A stretch of DNA of 64,000 nucleotides from JAHRAW01 sp965243285 (GCA_965243285.1 OZ251537.1:2232001-2296000); one strand, 5' to 3'. Positions 1-10,551 are shown, numbered from the stretch's first letter. Made by a program: numbers and translations. The notes: generated from the letters alone by a model not told the origin.

Positions 1-1032
<1,032 letters not shown>

Positions 1033-1349
1033 ATGAATTTTAAATGCGTGGCGAAATGAATCGCCAATGAATTTGGGGATGTTCCAGATAACTACCAAAA
1101 ACCCGCGTTACCCCATTGTTTTAATTGGGTTAATTGTGCGTCGGCTTGGGGTTGTTAAAACGCCACTCGCATTCCTTTATAACGGAAACTGCGCGGCACG
1201 CCGTTAAACTCAAATCCCATTGTCGCCTCGCTTAAGATCCAAAAATTCTCGACCTCATTGATGTGATTTTTTTGCGCGGCGAACAATTTTGAGCGGCTGA
1301 TTTAGGGGCTGCGTTTGATTTTTGCTTTTGATTTGGCTTTTGCTGTTGA

Positions 1350-1465
1350 CGTTGGCTTTTGCTTTTCGCTTTTGCTTTTCGCTTTTGCTTTTCGCTTTTG
1401 CTTTTCGCTTTTGCTTTTCGCTTTTGCTTTTCGCTTTTCGCTTTTCGCTTTTCGCTTTTGGCTTT
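1350..1465. repeat. GCTTTT/CGCTTTT microsatellite array (T-rich arm)
   Basis: The plus strand alternates CGCTTTT and GCTTTT blocks (a unit of about 13 bases), turning into plain CGCTTTT and GGCTTTT at the right end. It directly abuts the double-hairpin core at 1467-1549. Similar arms precede cores near 38.8, 51.4 and 59.0 kb. Confidence 0.85.
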
Positions 1466-1466
1466 T

Positions 1467-1549
1467 GGCTTTTAACGTTTCACTCCCCCCCTTGCTTCAT
1501 CTGGGGGGAGTCAAATCAGGCGGCCTTATCGCCTGATTTGGTGGGGGGG
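1467..1549 (+). repeat. Composite repeat core A (double hairpin)
   Basis: The core reads GGCTTTTAACG, then hairpin 1 (ACTCCCCCC / GGGGGGAGT with a loop containing GCTTCATC), then hairpin 2 (CAAATCAGGCG / CGCCTGATTTG), and ends in GTGGGGGGG, which could compete for pairing with the C-run of hairpin 1. The same order occurs at 51428-51509, 58998-59085 and, reversed, at 59217-59447. The role is unknown. Confidence 0.8.
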
Positions 1550-1571
1550 CTGTTGCTGTTGCTTTTGCTTT

Positions 1572-1695
1572 GGATGTTGCTGTTGCTTTTGCTTTGGATG
1601 TTGCTTTTGCTTTTGCTTTGGATGTTGCTTTTGCTTTTGCTTTGGATGTTGCTTTTGCTTTTGCTTTGGATGTTGCTTTTGCTTTGGCTTTTGGG
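1572..1695. repeat. 24-bp tandem array with GCTTTT content
   Basis: About five copies of a 24-base unit beginning GGATGTTGCTTTTGC follow core A and lead into core B. The first copy varies (TGTTGCTGTTGC). The unit length is a multiple of three, which is why it stays open in several frames, but nothing suggests translation. Confidence 0.85.
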
Positions 1696-1701
1696 CTTTT
1701 T

Positions 1702-1761
1702 CTTTACTCCCCGCTGGGCAGGGAGTCAAAACTGGCGTCTTTTAGCCAGTTTTGGTGGGGG
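1702..1761 (+). repeat. Composite repeat core B (short variant)
   Basis: This is a compact core: TTTACTCCCCGCTGGGCAGGGAGT (hairpin 1, shortened), then CAAAACTGGC...GCCAGTTTTGG (hairpin 2 with a different stem sequence from core A), then TGGGGG. The second stem keeps its pairing although its sequence differs, which points to structural conservation or independent acquisition of stems. Confidence 0.75.
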
Positions 1762-2136
1762 AATATCTTTAATATTAGGTTTTACTTGAGATTTTCGATT
1801 TTCGTTTTTGCCGTTAAATTTTCACCCTATTCAGCCACAAAATATGAGTTAAAAGCCACAACATCGACTGGTATAAAAATGGTTCATTGTTGCGAGAAAA
1901 TAGCGCCATTTCCGCCAAAAAACGCTATTTTGGTCTACTAATGGTCATTTTTATGCTGTGTTTTTGATGCATAATGTTGCTACTGTCGCGAGCGTTATGC
2001 ACCGTTCGTTTTTCGGCAACTGAGCACTTACGCCAACCGCATAAATCTCGCTGGCAATTTCGCGCGCAATTCGCATCCGCCTACGAGTATATAAATCCAA
2101 ACACATAGGGCGTACCCATTCTCGCTAAAAACCATC

Positions 2137-4869
2137 ATGCCTATCATCAAAGAGCCTACTTTCAACACTAAATTGGCCGAAATATTGCGGAGTAAAAACC
2201 CGCGATGGCGTACCTGGAATGTCGTGCTTGCGGAGGCGGGCAGAACATTGGACGGCGGTAAAACTCCTGATATTTTAATCAACACCATTGTAGCCATGCC
2301 TATTGTGGTGGAATCCGAATTTATGCCTGCCAATACAGTGGAAGATGATGCGACTTCTAGGCTCCGTAAAGTTGTGCGTGACACTAATAAAGCCATTGAG
2401 CAGGTTATTGCACTGCGAGTACCGAGCAATATAAGGGAGGTATCTGCTGATAAACTGTCAGAGTCTATCTGTCAAAGCGAGTTTGAGTATTGCCTTTTTT
2501 CCGCTTATGAGGATGATCATTTACCCACGCGCTGGCCTGAAAACGGCTGGCTCAAAGGCGGCGTAGATGAGTTGATTACGCTGATTGAAAACGCGCTTAT
2601 ATCAGAAAAATTAATCGCCGAGGGATTGGCGATTTTAGATCGCGGTGTCACCTCTGCCGCCGATGATTTGCTAGAGGGTACTGTTGATAAGCCTGATGTG
2701 AGTAAAAAAATTGCCGCCTTGCTGCATCAATCCGATGGCATTCAAACCATGCGCATGGCGATGATGATTATACTTAATGCATTGACTTTTCATTATATTT
2801 TGGCTGGCAGTCATGAAATAAAAGGTATACCTCAAATGTATGTGGCTGGAGATAAAGTATCTATTCTTAGTTTGTTGCGTGAGTGGGAGGCCATTGTGGA
2901 TAATGTTAATTACTTTCCTATTTTCGATATTGCACGGCATATTGTTAAGTTGTTTTCCGATGCCAGTGAAGTTGCACCTGGCATTATGAATAGTTTAGTA
3001 AAGGTGGCAGATGACCTAGTGTCGTTGGGAATTACCACCTCGCATGATTTGTATGGGCGAGTGTTTCAGCGGTTAGTTACTGACCGAAAATATCTTGCCA
3101 CATTTTATACCATGCCTGAATCGGCAATTTTGTTGGCCGAGATTGCAGTACCTAAGATGGGTTTGAAGTTTACTGAACACACCGCACCTTCGCTTAGGAT
3201 AGCGGATTTTGCTTGCGGCACAGGAACATTATTAGCCGCCGCTTATCATGCAGTGCTGACTCGGCACCGTCGTGCTGGCTATGATGATGCGAAAATTCAT
3301 AAACAGATGATGGAGGATGCGTTGATTGCTACTGATATCATGCCTGCGGGTGTGCATATGACGGCGTCGGTATTATCTAATGTCCATCCGACAATTACTT
3401 TCACGAGGACTAAGGTTCACACCCTGCCGTATGGGACGGATAAGTTTTTTATAGGTGCTTTGGATTTGTTGCATAAACAATCGTCTTATGACTTGCTATC
3501 CACTCGAACGCAATTAGGTGGAAATGGATCGCAAGAACTTGCAGTAGGTGAGATAGTAAAATCTGATGAGGTTGCTTTGGAGCATGATAGTTGTGATTTG
3601 GTTATTATGAATCCATCTTTTACTAGCCCAACTGTTCATGAAACCATAGACAAACCTGTACCTTCATTCGCAGGGTTTGTGACCAGTAATAAAGAGCAAC
3701 GGGCAATGTCTAAACGCTTGAAGAAAATTGTAAGTAAAATTCCTGACCATGCAAGCAATGGACTTGCAGGATTGGGGTCAAATTTTATCGATCTCGCACA
3801 TCAAAAACTCAAGGCGGGTGGGGTGATGGCGTTGGTGATACCATCTACTTTCGCTCAAGGTGTTGGGTGGGCAAAAAGTAGGCAGCTGTTTGATTTATAT
3901 TATGATGATGTGACGATAGTATCGTTAGCGGCAAGTGGCAAAAATTCCACTTGCTTTTCGGCTGATACTGGCATTGCAGAGGTGTTAGTGGTTGCTAAAA
4001 AACATATCGTTCGGCGCCAGAGTGGACATACTGATGTTAGGTTTGTGTCATTAGATAAATGCCCAAGTGACGCGGTGCAAGCGGCGGCAGTGGCGGAGAT
4101 AATTGATAAGTCAGATTCTGCAATGTATGCTGGAAAGGATTATCTCGGTGGAATATCTGATGGTACTTTAATGGACGGCGGGGCGGTAGGGGTTTTAGAC
4201 CATGAATTGATTAAAGCCGCAATAGCATTACAAAATAACACCCTAAAACTGCCAGGTAGTGCAAAATATTACGCATTGCCTATTACAAAATTAGGCGATA
4301 TTGCTCAACGAGGAGTATATCTCATGGAGATTAATGGCAATAAAGCGAACGGAGATGCTCGAGGTCCGTTTGATATTGAGCCGCTCCGAGGTATTCCAAC
4401 ATACCCATGTTTATGGGCGCACAACTGCAACGCAGAACGTTCATTTATAGTTCAGCCAGACGCCCAAGGTCGAGTACGAAAAGGGATGCAGAAAAAAGCA
4501 GACGAGGTTTGGGATACTCGTGGTGCGTTGCATTTCAGCATGATGTTCCGCCTTAATTCTCAAAGCATTACCGCATGTTTAACTTCAAAGGATGTCATTG
4601 GATGATTAGCGTGGCCGAGCGCGAATCCTTTAGATGAATCTCATAAGTATGCGATTATGCTATGCGCTAATTCTATTTTAGGATTGTTGATGTTCTGGTA
4701 TTTTGCTTCTCGCCAGCAAGCTGGCCGAGCTATTACGTCCATCAATCGACTACCTAATCTTCGGGTTTTAGATACCTGAAAATTAACCACAGCACAGCAT
4801 AAGCAGGCGGCGAAAATTTTCAACCGTGTAAAAACCAGATGCTTCCTGCCGGCAAAACAACTCGCCTGA
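2137..4869 (+). pseudogene. N6-adenine DNA methyltransferase, C-terminus broken by three in-frame TGA codons
   Basis: The first 822 codons are open and carry an adenine-methylase fold: SAM motif I FACGTG near residue 357, catalytic motif IV as NPSF near residue 492 (families usually have NPPF/Y), then FAGF, SNFIDLAH and a long region typical of standalone phage-defence or R-M methylases. The first stop, TGA at 4603, is followed in the same frame by residues that still look like the family C-terminus (AWPSANP, then NSILGLLMFWY, RQQAGR), a TGA at 4777, more family-like sequence (LTTAQHKQAAKIFNRV, FLPAKQLA) and a TGA at 4867. Other genes here use TGA as stop, so recoding is unlikely. Each TGA could arise from CGA by one C-to-T change, and the NPPF-to-NPSF change is also C-to-T (CCT to TCT). 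The gene is AT-rich relative to its neighbours, suggesting transfer. A truncated 822-residue product might still be made, but is probably inactive. The exact family (type I-like, BREX-like or DISARM-like) is not determined. Confidence 0.8.
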
Positions 4870-5234
4870 CGGAAGCGGTCAGCGAAAAAACTTAAGAAGA
4901 CATAATATAATGAAACAGACCGACCACAAGCCGCTAATCGAAGCGGAATTCGCCGATGCCTTTCGCGGCATAGTAGTCACTGAATCTCGTCCGTAGCCAA
5001 AACAAAAAACCTACCCAAGCCGAGTTAAAAACTGGCTTTAAATTAGCCAAAAGGAAACTTTAATTTTTAAATTATGGGAGATTTAAGTATATATTTCCCT
5101 AAATTTCGTTTGAATTTTTGCTTCCACTGTCCGCATTTAAATTTCACCCCATCAGCCACATAAGGTGGGAAAAGGTAACGCTCAACCCCAAGCCCCAATT
5201 CAACCCCATCCAACCCCAACCCCAACTGCCCAAA
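4870..5234. other. Spacer between decayed methylase and fadL-like gene
   Basis: AT-rich sequence with no convincing gene. It contains a palindromic repeat at 5074-5097 and a partial copy of the TTAAATTTCACCCCATCAGCCACA motif at 5133-5160. A 28-codon ORF at 4910-4996 follows the methylase remnant, but has no recognisable features. Confidence 0.5.
5074..5097. repeat. Small dispersed palindrome (GGGAGATTTA...TTTCCC)
   Basis: One of five related short palindromes in the window, with a TATA-containing centre. The others are near 38741, 45309, 58762 and 59528. All are intergenic. Confidence 0.55.
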
Positions 5235-6710
5235 ATGACCCACCGCAAAGACCTCGTTGTCGCCGCACGGCTGCTACAACCTACCGCCGATTCGCCGCAA
5301 TCCGCTGTAACATGGCGAAAATCTGCATCGGCCGGTGGCGCTGGGGCAGTTTCCGGCGCGCGATTTGCGGCGGCCTACATGTTAATGGTGGCCATGTTGG
5401 GCGGCGGGGCGGCGTACGGCGCCGGGTTTCAGGTGAGTGAAACCAGCGTGCTCGGGTTGGGGCGGGCGTTTGCCGGGGCCGGCGTGGCCGGCGATGGACC
5501 GGCGGATATGTTTCACAACCCGGCCGCCTTGATGCTCGGCCAAGGGCGGCAGTTTGAGGTGGGGCTGCACGCCATCCTCCCCGGCGCTGATTTCGAAAAT
5601 CGCGGCTCTACCATCACTGGGGTCACCCCTCCGTTCACCACACCTGCTGCCATAGGCGACGATGCCGATGGCGGCGTCGATGCGTTAGTGCCGAACTTTT
5701 TCTATGCCGCCGATTTGAGGGGTGGCGCGAGCGCGAAATCGGCCGCCGATTTGGAGGCCGATGTGCCTGCCAAGTGGCGTTACGGGCTCGGCCTCACGGC
5801 GCCGTACGGCTTGACCACCGACTATCGCGCCGATTGGGTCGGGCGCTATCACGCCATCAAATCCGAGTTAAAAACCGTGGAAATAAACCCCGCCGTGGCG
5901 TGGCGCCCGAGCAAGAGGGTAAGCCTCGGCGCCGGCATCACTTGGCTGCACGCTGAGGCCGAACTCAGCAATGCGGTGTACATTCCAGAGCCGGTGACCA
6001 CCTCCGCCGCGGACGCCCGCGCCACGGTGACCGGCGATGCGGATGCCTTTGGTTTCACGCTCGGGGCGCTGCTGGGTGATGAAAAACGTCGCATCGGCGT
6101 CGGCTATCGCTCCAGCGTGGACCTTAAAGTACGCGGCGATTTATCGGTGGTCGCCCCGGGCCCGGCGGCAGCGGTAGTGAATCCAAAAACCGCCGCCGAC
6201 ATCACCTTGCCGGCCACGGCCTATGTATCCGCCTTCCAAAATATCAGCGATAAAATCGATCTACTCGCCACCTGGCGGTGGACCGAATGGAGTGAATTCG
6301 ACGAATTGCGCGTCACTTTCGCCGACGGCAGCGACCCCGCCGTCACGCCGTATCGTTGGGAAAATTCCAACACCTACAGCATCGGCATAAATTTTCGCCC
6401 CACCGAACGCTGGCATTTTCGCGGCGGCGTGGCGCGCGATGAAACGCCGATTAGCGACGACCAATTCCGCACGCCGCGCATTCCGGATGCCAATCGCGAT
6501 TGGCTGAGCCTCGGCGGCAGTTTTCTCGCTTCATCCAGGACGCGCTGGGATTTTTCCTGGGCGCGCATATTTGCTGAAAAAGCGCGTTTGAAAACCACCG
6601 CCGACATCAATTCCAGCCTACAAGGCTCCGGCGAATCCAACCTAACCGGCACCTACCCAGCCAGCGCCACCGACATCTTCGCCCTGCGTTTCGCGCACAC
6701 CTTCGATTAG
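5235..6710 (+). CDS. FadL/OmpP1/TodX-family outer-membrane channel
   Basis: Predicted beta-barrel channel for uptake of hydrophobic compounds such as long-chain fatty acids or aromatics. Family signs are the mature N-terminus GAGFQVSE, then SVLGLGRAFAG and DMFHNPAALM, and a C-terminal series of alternating strands. The frame is open from a TTG at 5118. ATG 5235 gives 491 residues and is the more likely start, though the recognisable signal segment (RFAAAYMLMVAMLGGGAAYGA) begins only about 45 residues later, so an internal start at ATG 5379 is possible. The last residue is Asp rather than the usual aromatic. It stands alone upstream of rpmE. The substrate cannot be read from the sequence, but acyl-CoA genes elsewhere in the window fit a fatty-acid or aromatic substrate. 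Confidence 0.85.
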   Translation: MTHRKDLVVAARLLQPTADSPQSAVTWRKSASAGGAGAVSGARFAAAYMLMVAMLGGGAAYGAGFQVSETSVLGLGRAFAGAGVAGDGPADMFHNPAALMLGQGRQFEVGLHAILPGADFENRGSTITGVTPPFTTPAAIGDDADGGVDALVPNFFYAADLRGGASAKSAADLEADVPAKWRYGLGLTAPYGLTTDYRADWVGRYHAIKSELKTVEINPAVAWRPSKRVSLGAGITWLHAEAELSNAVYIPEPVTTSAADARATVTGDADAFGFTLGALLGDEKRRIGVGYRSSVDLKVRGDLSVVAPGPAAAVVNPKTAADITLPATAYVSAFQNISDKIDLLATWRWTEWSEFDELRVTFADGSDPAVTPYRWENSNTYSIGINFRPTERWHFRGGVARDETPISDDQFRTPRIPDANRDWLSLGGSFLASSRTRWDFSWARIFAEKARLKTTADINSSLQGSGESNLTGTYPASATDIFALRFAHTFD

Positions 6711-6713
6711 TCG

Positions 6714-6772
6714 GGCAAGTCCAAACCCACCAACTAAACCAGCGCCATAGGTATTGGACTTATAGGCTTGCC
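6714..6772. terminator. Inverted repeat downstream of the FadL-like gene, possible terminator
   Basis: AAGTCCAA (6717-6724) pairs with TTGGACTT (6754-6761), and GGCAAG (6714-6719) can pair with CTTGCC (6767-6772). The loop is long (about 29 bases) and no T-run follows directly, so a terminator role is weak. Confidence 0.25.
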
Positions 6773-6877
6773 TTGCATCTGCATGGATTTTTTTATACCA
6801 TCGTGCGCCTTGTTTTTTAATGGCCGGGCAATATTTGCTGGCGCATCCGCACTCATTTTAGCGACCCGAATCTGACG

Positions 6878-7081
6878 ATGAAACCCGACATTCACCCCGA
6901 GTACGCCGACCTCAATGTGGTGTGCGCATGCGGCAATAAGTTTGCCACCAAATCCACCCTCGGCAAAGATTTGCATGTGGAAATTTGCTCGGCCTGCCAT
7001 CCGTTCTACACTGGCAAGCAAAAAATAGTCGACACCGCCGGGCGGGTAGGGCGCTTCAACGCGCGTTATCAGCGAAAATAA
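6878..7081 (+). CDS. rpmE: 50S ribosomal protein bL31
   Basis: Zinc-binding form of L31, a 67-residue protein of the large ribosomal subunit. It starts MKPDIHPEY, carries the Cys ligands in CACGN and CSACHPFYTG, and ends in a basic tail (GRFNARYQRK). Length and order match the C+ type, so a zinc-independent paralogue may exist elsewhere for zinc limitation. It is followed after 144 bases by the thermonuclease-like gene, a pairing common in gammaproteobacteria. Confidence 0.96.
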   Translation: MKPDIHPEYADLNVVCACGNKFATKSTLGKDLHVEICSACHPFYTGKQKIVDTAGRVGRFNARYQRK

Positions 7082-7225
7082 AACCGCGCGTGCGGTAAAT
7101 GCACGCCGTGTCCGATATTTTTGCGCGGCAGTTCGTTAGGCGGGCGGAATTCCATGCCGTCAATGCCGTCAATGCGGCCGATTAGGTCGATGCAACTTGC
7201 GCATGGTGCGTCGCTTGCGCACAAA

Positions 7226-8044
7226 ATGTTACGGCTCGGCATCCACTTGTCTGGTGTCCGTTTATCTAGTGTCCGCTTGGTCGTCGTCCATTTGTTGGGC
7301 GTCGGCATGTTGGCCGCCGTCGGCAGCAGTTTCACGCATGCGCATGTCGCGGTCGAGCGCCTGGTCACGGTGGCCTATGTCGTCGATGGCGACACCGTGG
7401 AACTCGCCAGCGGCGAACGCGTGCGCCTCATCGGCATCGATACGCCGGAGCGCGCGAACGCCAAAAAAAATACCGCAGCGGAGCCATTTGCCGATGCGGC
7501 GACGCAAAAACTCATCGATTTGGTGGAAAATCGGCAAGTTAAGTTGCGCGAAGGGCGGCAACCGCGAGATTATTATCGGCGGCTGCTGGCCTCGTTGTTT
7601 TTAACCGACGGCACCAATGTGCAAGAAGTTTTGTTGCGCCAGGGATACGGCATGGCGGTGTCTTACCCGCCCAATGTGAGCCGTTTGGCCACCTATGCCG
7701 AAGCCGAGGCACAAGCGCGCCGCGCCGGCCTCGGTATTTGGGGCTTGCCGCGGTTTGCGATACACGCGGTGAGTCCCGACCATCGGCCGAAAAACGGCTT
7801 ATATCGCGTGAGTGGCACAGTCACTTCGGTCTCTGAATCCCGCCAAAATATCCGCATGGTCATCGGCGAGGCGCTGACGCTGCTGATCTATCGCGATGTA
7901 TGGCGAGAATTTTGGCGCGATAAAAACGCCGACCACTGGATTGGTCGCGAAATCATGGCGCGCGGCAGAATCAAAACCTATCGCGGCGCCAAGCAGATGC
8001 GAATCATGCATCCCTTCATGTTGTACGCCGCCGCTGCGCAGTAA
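7226..8044 (+). CDS. Thermonuclease-like (SNase domain) exported protein
   Basis: A staphylococcal-nuclease-fold protein probably acting in the periplasm or outside the cell. The SNase core is near mature residues 50-170: DGDTV, VRLIGIDTPE (catalytic Arg and acidic residues) and YYRRLLASLF with the second catalytic Arg. A C-terminal extension of about 90 residues of unknown function follows. The frame is open from TTG 7121, and several ATGs precede the hydrophobic signal segment. ATG 7226 is chosen because it puts the hydrophobic stretch near the N-terminus (272 residues). ATG 7154, with a GGCGG upstream, is the alternative. It ends 9 bases before hemL, so the two are probably co-transcribed. 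Confidence 0.85.
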   Translation: MLRLGIHLSGVRLSSVRLVVVHLLGVGMLAAVGSSFTHAHVAVERLVTVAYVVDGDTVELASGERVRLIGIDTPERANAKKNTAAEPFADAATQKLIDLVENRQVKLREGRQPRDYYRRLLASLFLTDGTNVQEVLLRQGYGMAVSYPPNVSRLATYAEAEAQARRAGLGIWGLPRFAIHAVSPDHRPKNGLYRVSGTVTSVSESRQNIRMVIGEALTLLIYRDVWREFWRDKNADHWIGREIMARGRIKTYRGAKQMRIMHPFMLYAAAAQ

Positions 8045-8053
8045 CCTCGGTCG

Positions 8054-9340
8054 ATGGATAACCAGCAACTTTTCGAGCAAGCCAGGCGCGTCATCCCCGG
8101 CGGCGTGAATTCGCCGGTGCGCGCTTATAAATCGGTGGGCGGGGTGCCGGTTTTTGTACGCAGCGCCGCTGGTCCCTATATTTTTGGCGAAGACGGCAAG
8201 CGCTATATCGACTATGTGGGCTCTTGGGGCCCGATGATATTAGGCCACGCCGCGGCCGAGGTGGTGCAAGCGGTGGCCGATGCCCTGCCCCGCGGTTTGA
8301 GTTTCGGCGCCCCGACCACGCTGGAAACCGAGATGGCGACGTTGATTTGCGCGCGCCTGCCGTGGCTGGAAAAAGTGCGGATGGTGAATTCCGGCACCGA
8401 AGCCGCCATGAGCGCCATCCGCCTGGCGCGCGGCTATACCGGACGCGACAAAATCATTAAATTCGACGGCTGCTATCACGGCCATGCCGATTCCCTGTTA
8501 GTCAAGGCCGGCTCCGGCGCGTTGACTTTCGGCGTGCCTACTTCGAAGGGAGTGACCGCGGCCACGGCGCAACATACCTTGACCGCGACCTTCAACGACC
8601 TGGCTTCAGCGCAAGCCATTTTTGCCGAGGCCGGCGAGCAAATCGCGGCGGTGATTGTCGAGCCGGTGGCCGGCAACATGAACTGCATTCCGCCGGTCGC
8701 GGGGTTTTTACCCGGCCTGCGCGCGCTGTGCGACGGCGCCGGCAGCGTGTTGATTATGGACGAAGTAATGACTGGATTTCGCGTCGGCGCCCAAGGCGCG
8801 CAAGGCCTCTACGGCGTGCGCGGCGACCTCACCGTATTAGGCAAAATCATCGGCGGCGGCATGCCGGTGGGCGCCGTTGGCGGCGGCGCTGAAATCATGG
8901 CGCACTTGGCGCCACAGGGCGAGGTGTATCAAGCCGGCACGCTGTCTGGCAATCCGCTGGCCATGACGGCTGGGCTGGCCACCTTAAAAGCGCTGGCGCG
9001 GCCGGGTTTTTACGCCGAGTTGGAAGAACGCGCTGCGCAGTTGGTGCATGGCTTGCGCGATGCCGCCCGGCGGCACGGCGTGGCGTTGGTCGCCAATCGC
9101 GTCGGCTCTATGTTCGGGCTATTTTTCACCGCCGATGAATCGGTGCAGTCGGTGCATTCTTTGGCGGCGGCGAGCGCATGCGATACGGCGTGCTTCGGGC
9201 GATTTTTTCACGCCATGTTGGCGCGCGGAATCTATTTCGCGCCATCGGCGTTCGAGGCCGGATTCATGTCCGCAGCCCATGACAGCGCGTGCATCGAGCA
9301 GACCATGGCCGCCGCCGACAGCGTATTGGCGCGGCTTTAA
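8054..9340 (+). CDS. hemL: Glutamate-1-semialdehyde 2,1-aminomutase
   Basis: PLP enzyme of the C5 tetrapyrrole pathway, converting glutamate-1-semialdehyde to 5-aminolevulinate in the cytosol. Diagnostic segments are RRVIPGGVNSPVRA at the N-terminus, NSGTEA (PLP phosphate site), the Asp region LIMDEVMTGFRV, and the PLP lysine in LGKIIGGGMPVGA. At 428 residues it is full length for the family, and the start MDNQQLF is typical. Its presence indicates the C5 route to haem. Confidence 0.96.
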   Translation: MDNQQLFEQARRVIPGGVNSPVRAYKSVGGVPVFVRSAAGPYIFGEDGKRYIDYVGSWGPMILGHAAAEVVQAVADALPRGLSFGAPTTLETEMATLICARLPWLEKVRMVNSGTEAAMSAIRLARGYTGRDKIIKFDGCYHGHADSLLVKAGSGALTFGVPTSKGVTAATAQHTLTATFNDLASAQAIFAEAGEQIAAVIVEPVAGNMNCIPPVAGFLPGLRALCDGAGSVLIMDEVMTGFRVGAQGAQGLYGVRGDLTVLGKIIGGGMPVGAVGGGAEIMAHLAPQGEVYQAGTLSGNPLAMTAGLATLKALARPGFYAELEERAAQLVHGLRDAARRHGVALVANRVGSMFGLFFTADESVQSVHSLAAASACDTACFGRFFHAMLARGIYFAPSAFEAGFMSAAHDSACIEQTMAAADSVLARL

Positions 9341-9368
9341 ATCTGCTTAGCATTATCAAATACTTCTC

Positions 9369-10499
9369 ATGCTCGATAATCAAACTTATGCGGCCATAAT
9401 GAATTGGCTCGGCGCGGATTCATGGATGACGCGCACTTGGGTTGCGCAAGTATTTGTGGTGGTGTTTATGGTGTTGTTATGCGCGTTGTTGTTGCGCGTG
9501 GTATTGCGGCGGTTGCGCGCAAAAATGGAGGCGGCGCCGAATATTTGGAGCGAGGCGCTGCTCACGGCGCTGCGGGGACCGGCGAATTTGCTGCTCTGGG
9601 TGATCGGTTTTTCCATCGTCGCCCGAGTCATTCACGCAGAAACCCAATCGGCGCTGTTTAGCGCCTTGGAGCCGGTGCGCTCGGTGGGCGTGGTCGGCGC
9701 CATCGCTTGGTTCGTCATCCGCCTGACCCAAGCCCTGCAAAACACCATGTTGCGGCGCAGCCAAGCGGCCGGGCGCGCGATTGACATCACCACGATAGGC
9801 GCCATCGGCAAACTCCTGCGCGCCTCGATTTGGGTGACCGCCGGGCTGGTCATTATGCAAACCTTGGGCTTTAGCATTTCCGGTATTTTGGCTTTCGGCG
9901 GCATCGGCGGCATCGCCATCGGTTTTGCGGCGCGGGATTTGCTGGCCAATTTCTTCGGCGGGTTGATGTTATATCTCGACCGCCCGTTTGTGGTCGGCGA
10001 TTGGGTGCGCTCGCCGGATCGGGAAATCGAAGGCACGGTGGAAGAAATCGGCTGGCGCATAACGCGCATTCGCTCTTTCGACATGCGTCCTATTTATGTG
10101 CCAAACGGCGTTTTTTCCACCATGGCCATCGTCAATCCATCGCGCATGACGAATCGCCAAATCTACGAGACTATCGGCATTCGCTACGCCGATGCCGACA
10201 AAATGGCGGACATCGTCGGCGCTGTCGAAGCCATGCTCAAGACGCATGCGGACATCGATCAGACGCAAACTTTGATCGTCAATTTCAATCGTTTCGCGCC
10301 CTCATCCCTGGAATTTTTTGTGTACGCATTCACGCGCACCACCAAATGGGTGGCGTTTCATCGCGTCAAGCAAGATGTGTTGCTGAATATTTACGCGGTG
10401 ATTCGCGCTCATGACGCCGAAATCGCTTACCCCACTTCCACCATACATATGCCGGTCCGGGCAACCTGGCCAGCGGATTTTGTACCCCCGCCGCGCTGA
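9369..10499 (+). CDS. MscS-family mechanosensitive channel
   Basis: Small-conductance mechanosensitive channel or relative in the inner membrane, releasing solutes on hypo-osmotic shock. About three N-terminal membrane spans (residues 20-45, 60-85, 90-115) and a further one precede the pore-lining glycine/alanine segment GGIGGIAIGFAARDLLANFFGG (residues about 178-200). The beta domain VGDWV...GTVEEIGWRITRIR and the PNG motif (IYVPNGVFS) follow. At 376 residues it is slightly longer than E. coli MscS. It begins 28 bases after hemL on the same strand. Confidence 0.9.
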   Translation: MLDNQTYAAIMNWLGADSWMTRTWVAQVFVVVFMVLLCALLLRVVLRRLRAKMEAAPNIWSEALLTALRGPANLLLWVIGFSIVARVIHAETQSALFSALEPVRSVGVVGAIAWFVIRLTQALQNTMLRRSQAAGRAIDITTIGAIGKLLRASIWVTAGLVIMQTLGFSISGILAFGGIGGIAIGFAARDLLANFFGGLMLYLDRPFVVGDWVRSPDREIEGTVEEIGWRITRIRSFDMRPIYVPNGVFSTMAIVNPSRMTNRQIYETIGIRYADADKMADIVGAVEAMLKTHADIDQTQTLIVNFNRFAPSSLEFFVYAFTRTTKWVAFHRVKQDVLLNIYAVIRAHDAEIAYPTSTIHMPVRATWPADFVPPPR

Positions 10500-10551
10500 A
10501 ATTGCCGCGGCCTAGTCAATTTACCGCTAAAAAATCGGCTTCGCTCAAAAA

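Larger units (their letters stand above)
1033..2136. other. Repeat-rich intergenic spacer after rho
   Basis: This 1.1-kb gap has no credible gene. Long open frames here are translations of microsatellites (Leu/Trp/Met runs on one strand, Lys/Gln/His runs on the other). It holds two GCTTTT-type tandem arrays, two double-hairpin cores of the composite repeat family, and from about 1812 to 1858 a motif (TTAAATTTTCACCCTAT then ATGAGTTAAAAGCCA) that recurs near 28175-28226 and, partly, 5133-5175. Confidence 0.8.

Noticed and set aside
1467..1549. Double hairpins as ordinary intrinsic terminators
   Set aside because: They lack a T-run after the GC stem, end in a G-run instead, and occur in divergent promoter regions as well as after genes.
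1315..1789. Long open frames giving Leu/Trp/Met- or Lys/Gln/His-rich proteins in the rho spacer
   Set aside because: They are translations of tandem repeats open in several frames on both strands, with no start signal or conserved composition.
2137..4869. TGA recoding (selenocysteine, Trp or Gly) to explain the in-frame TGA codons
   Set aside because: Several intact genes in the window (thiolase, MscS, the GntR regulator) end in TGA, and no stem-loop of selenocysteine type was apparent.
4910..4996. 28-codon ORF (MKQTDHKPLIEAEFADAF...) after the methylase remnant
   Set aside because: Too short, no recognisable family and in a decayed region. It could be the start of a deleted downstream gene, but this cannot be supported.
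6714..6772. Strong intrinsic terminator after the FadL-like gene
   Set aside because: Inverted repeat present, but the loop is long and no T-tract follows, so it is listed only with low confidence.
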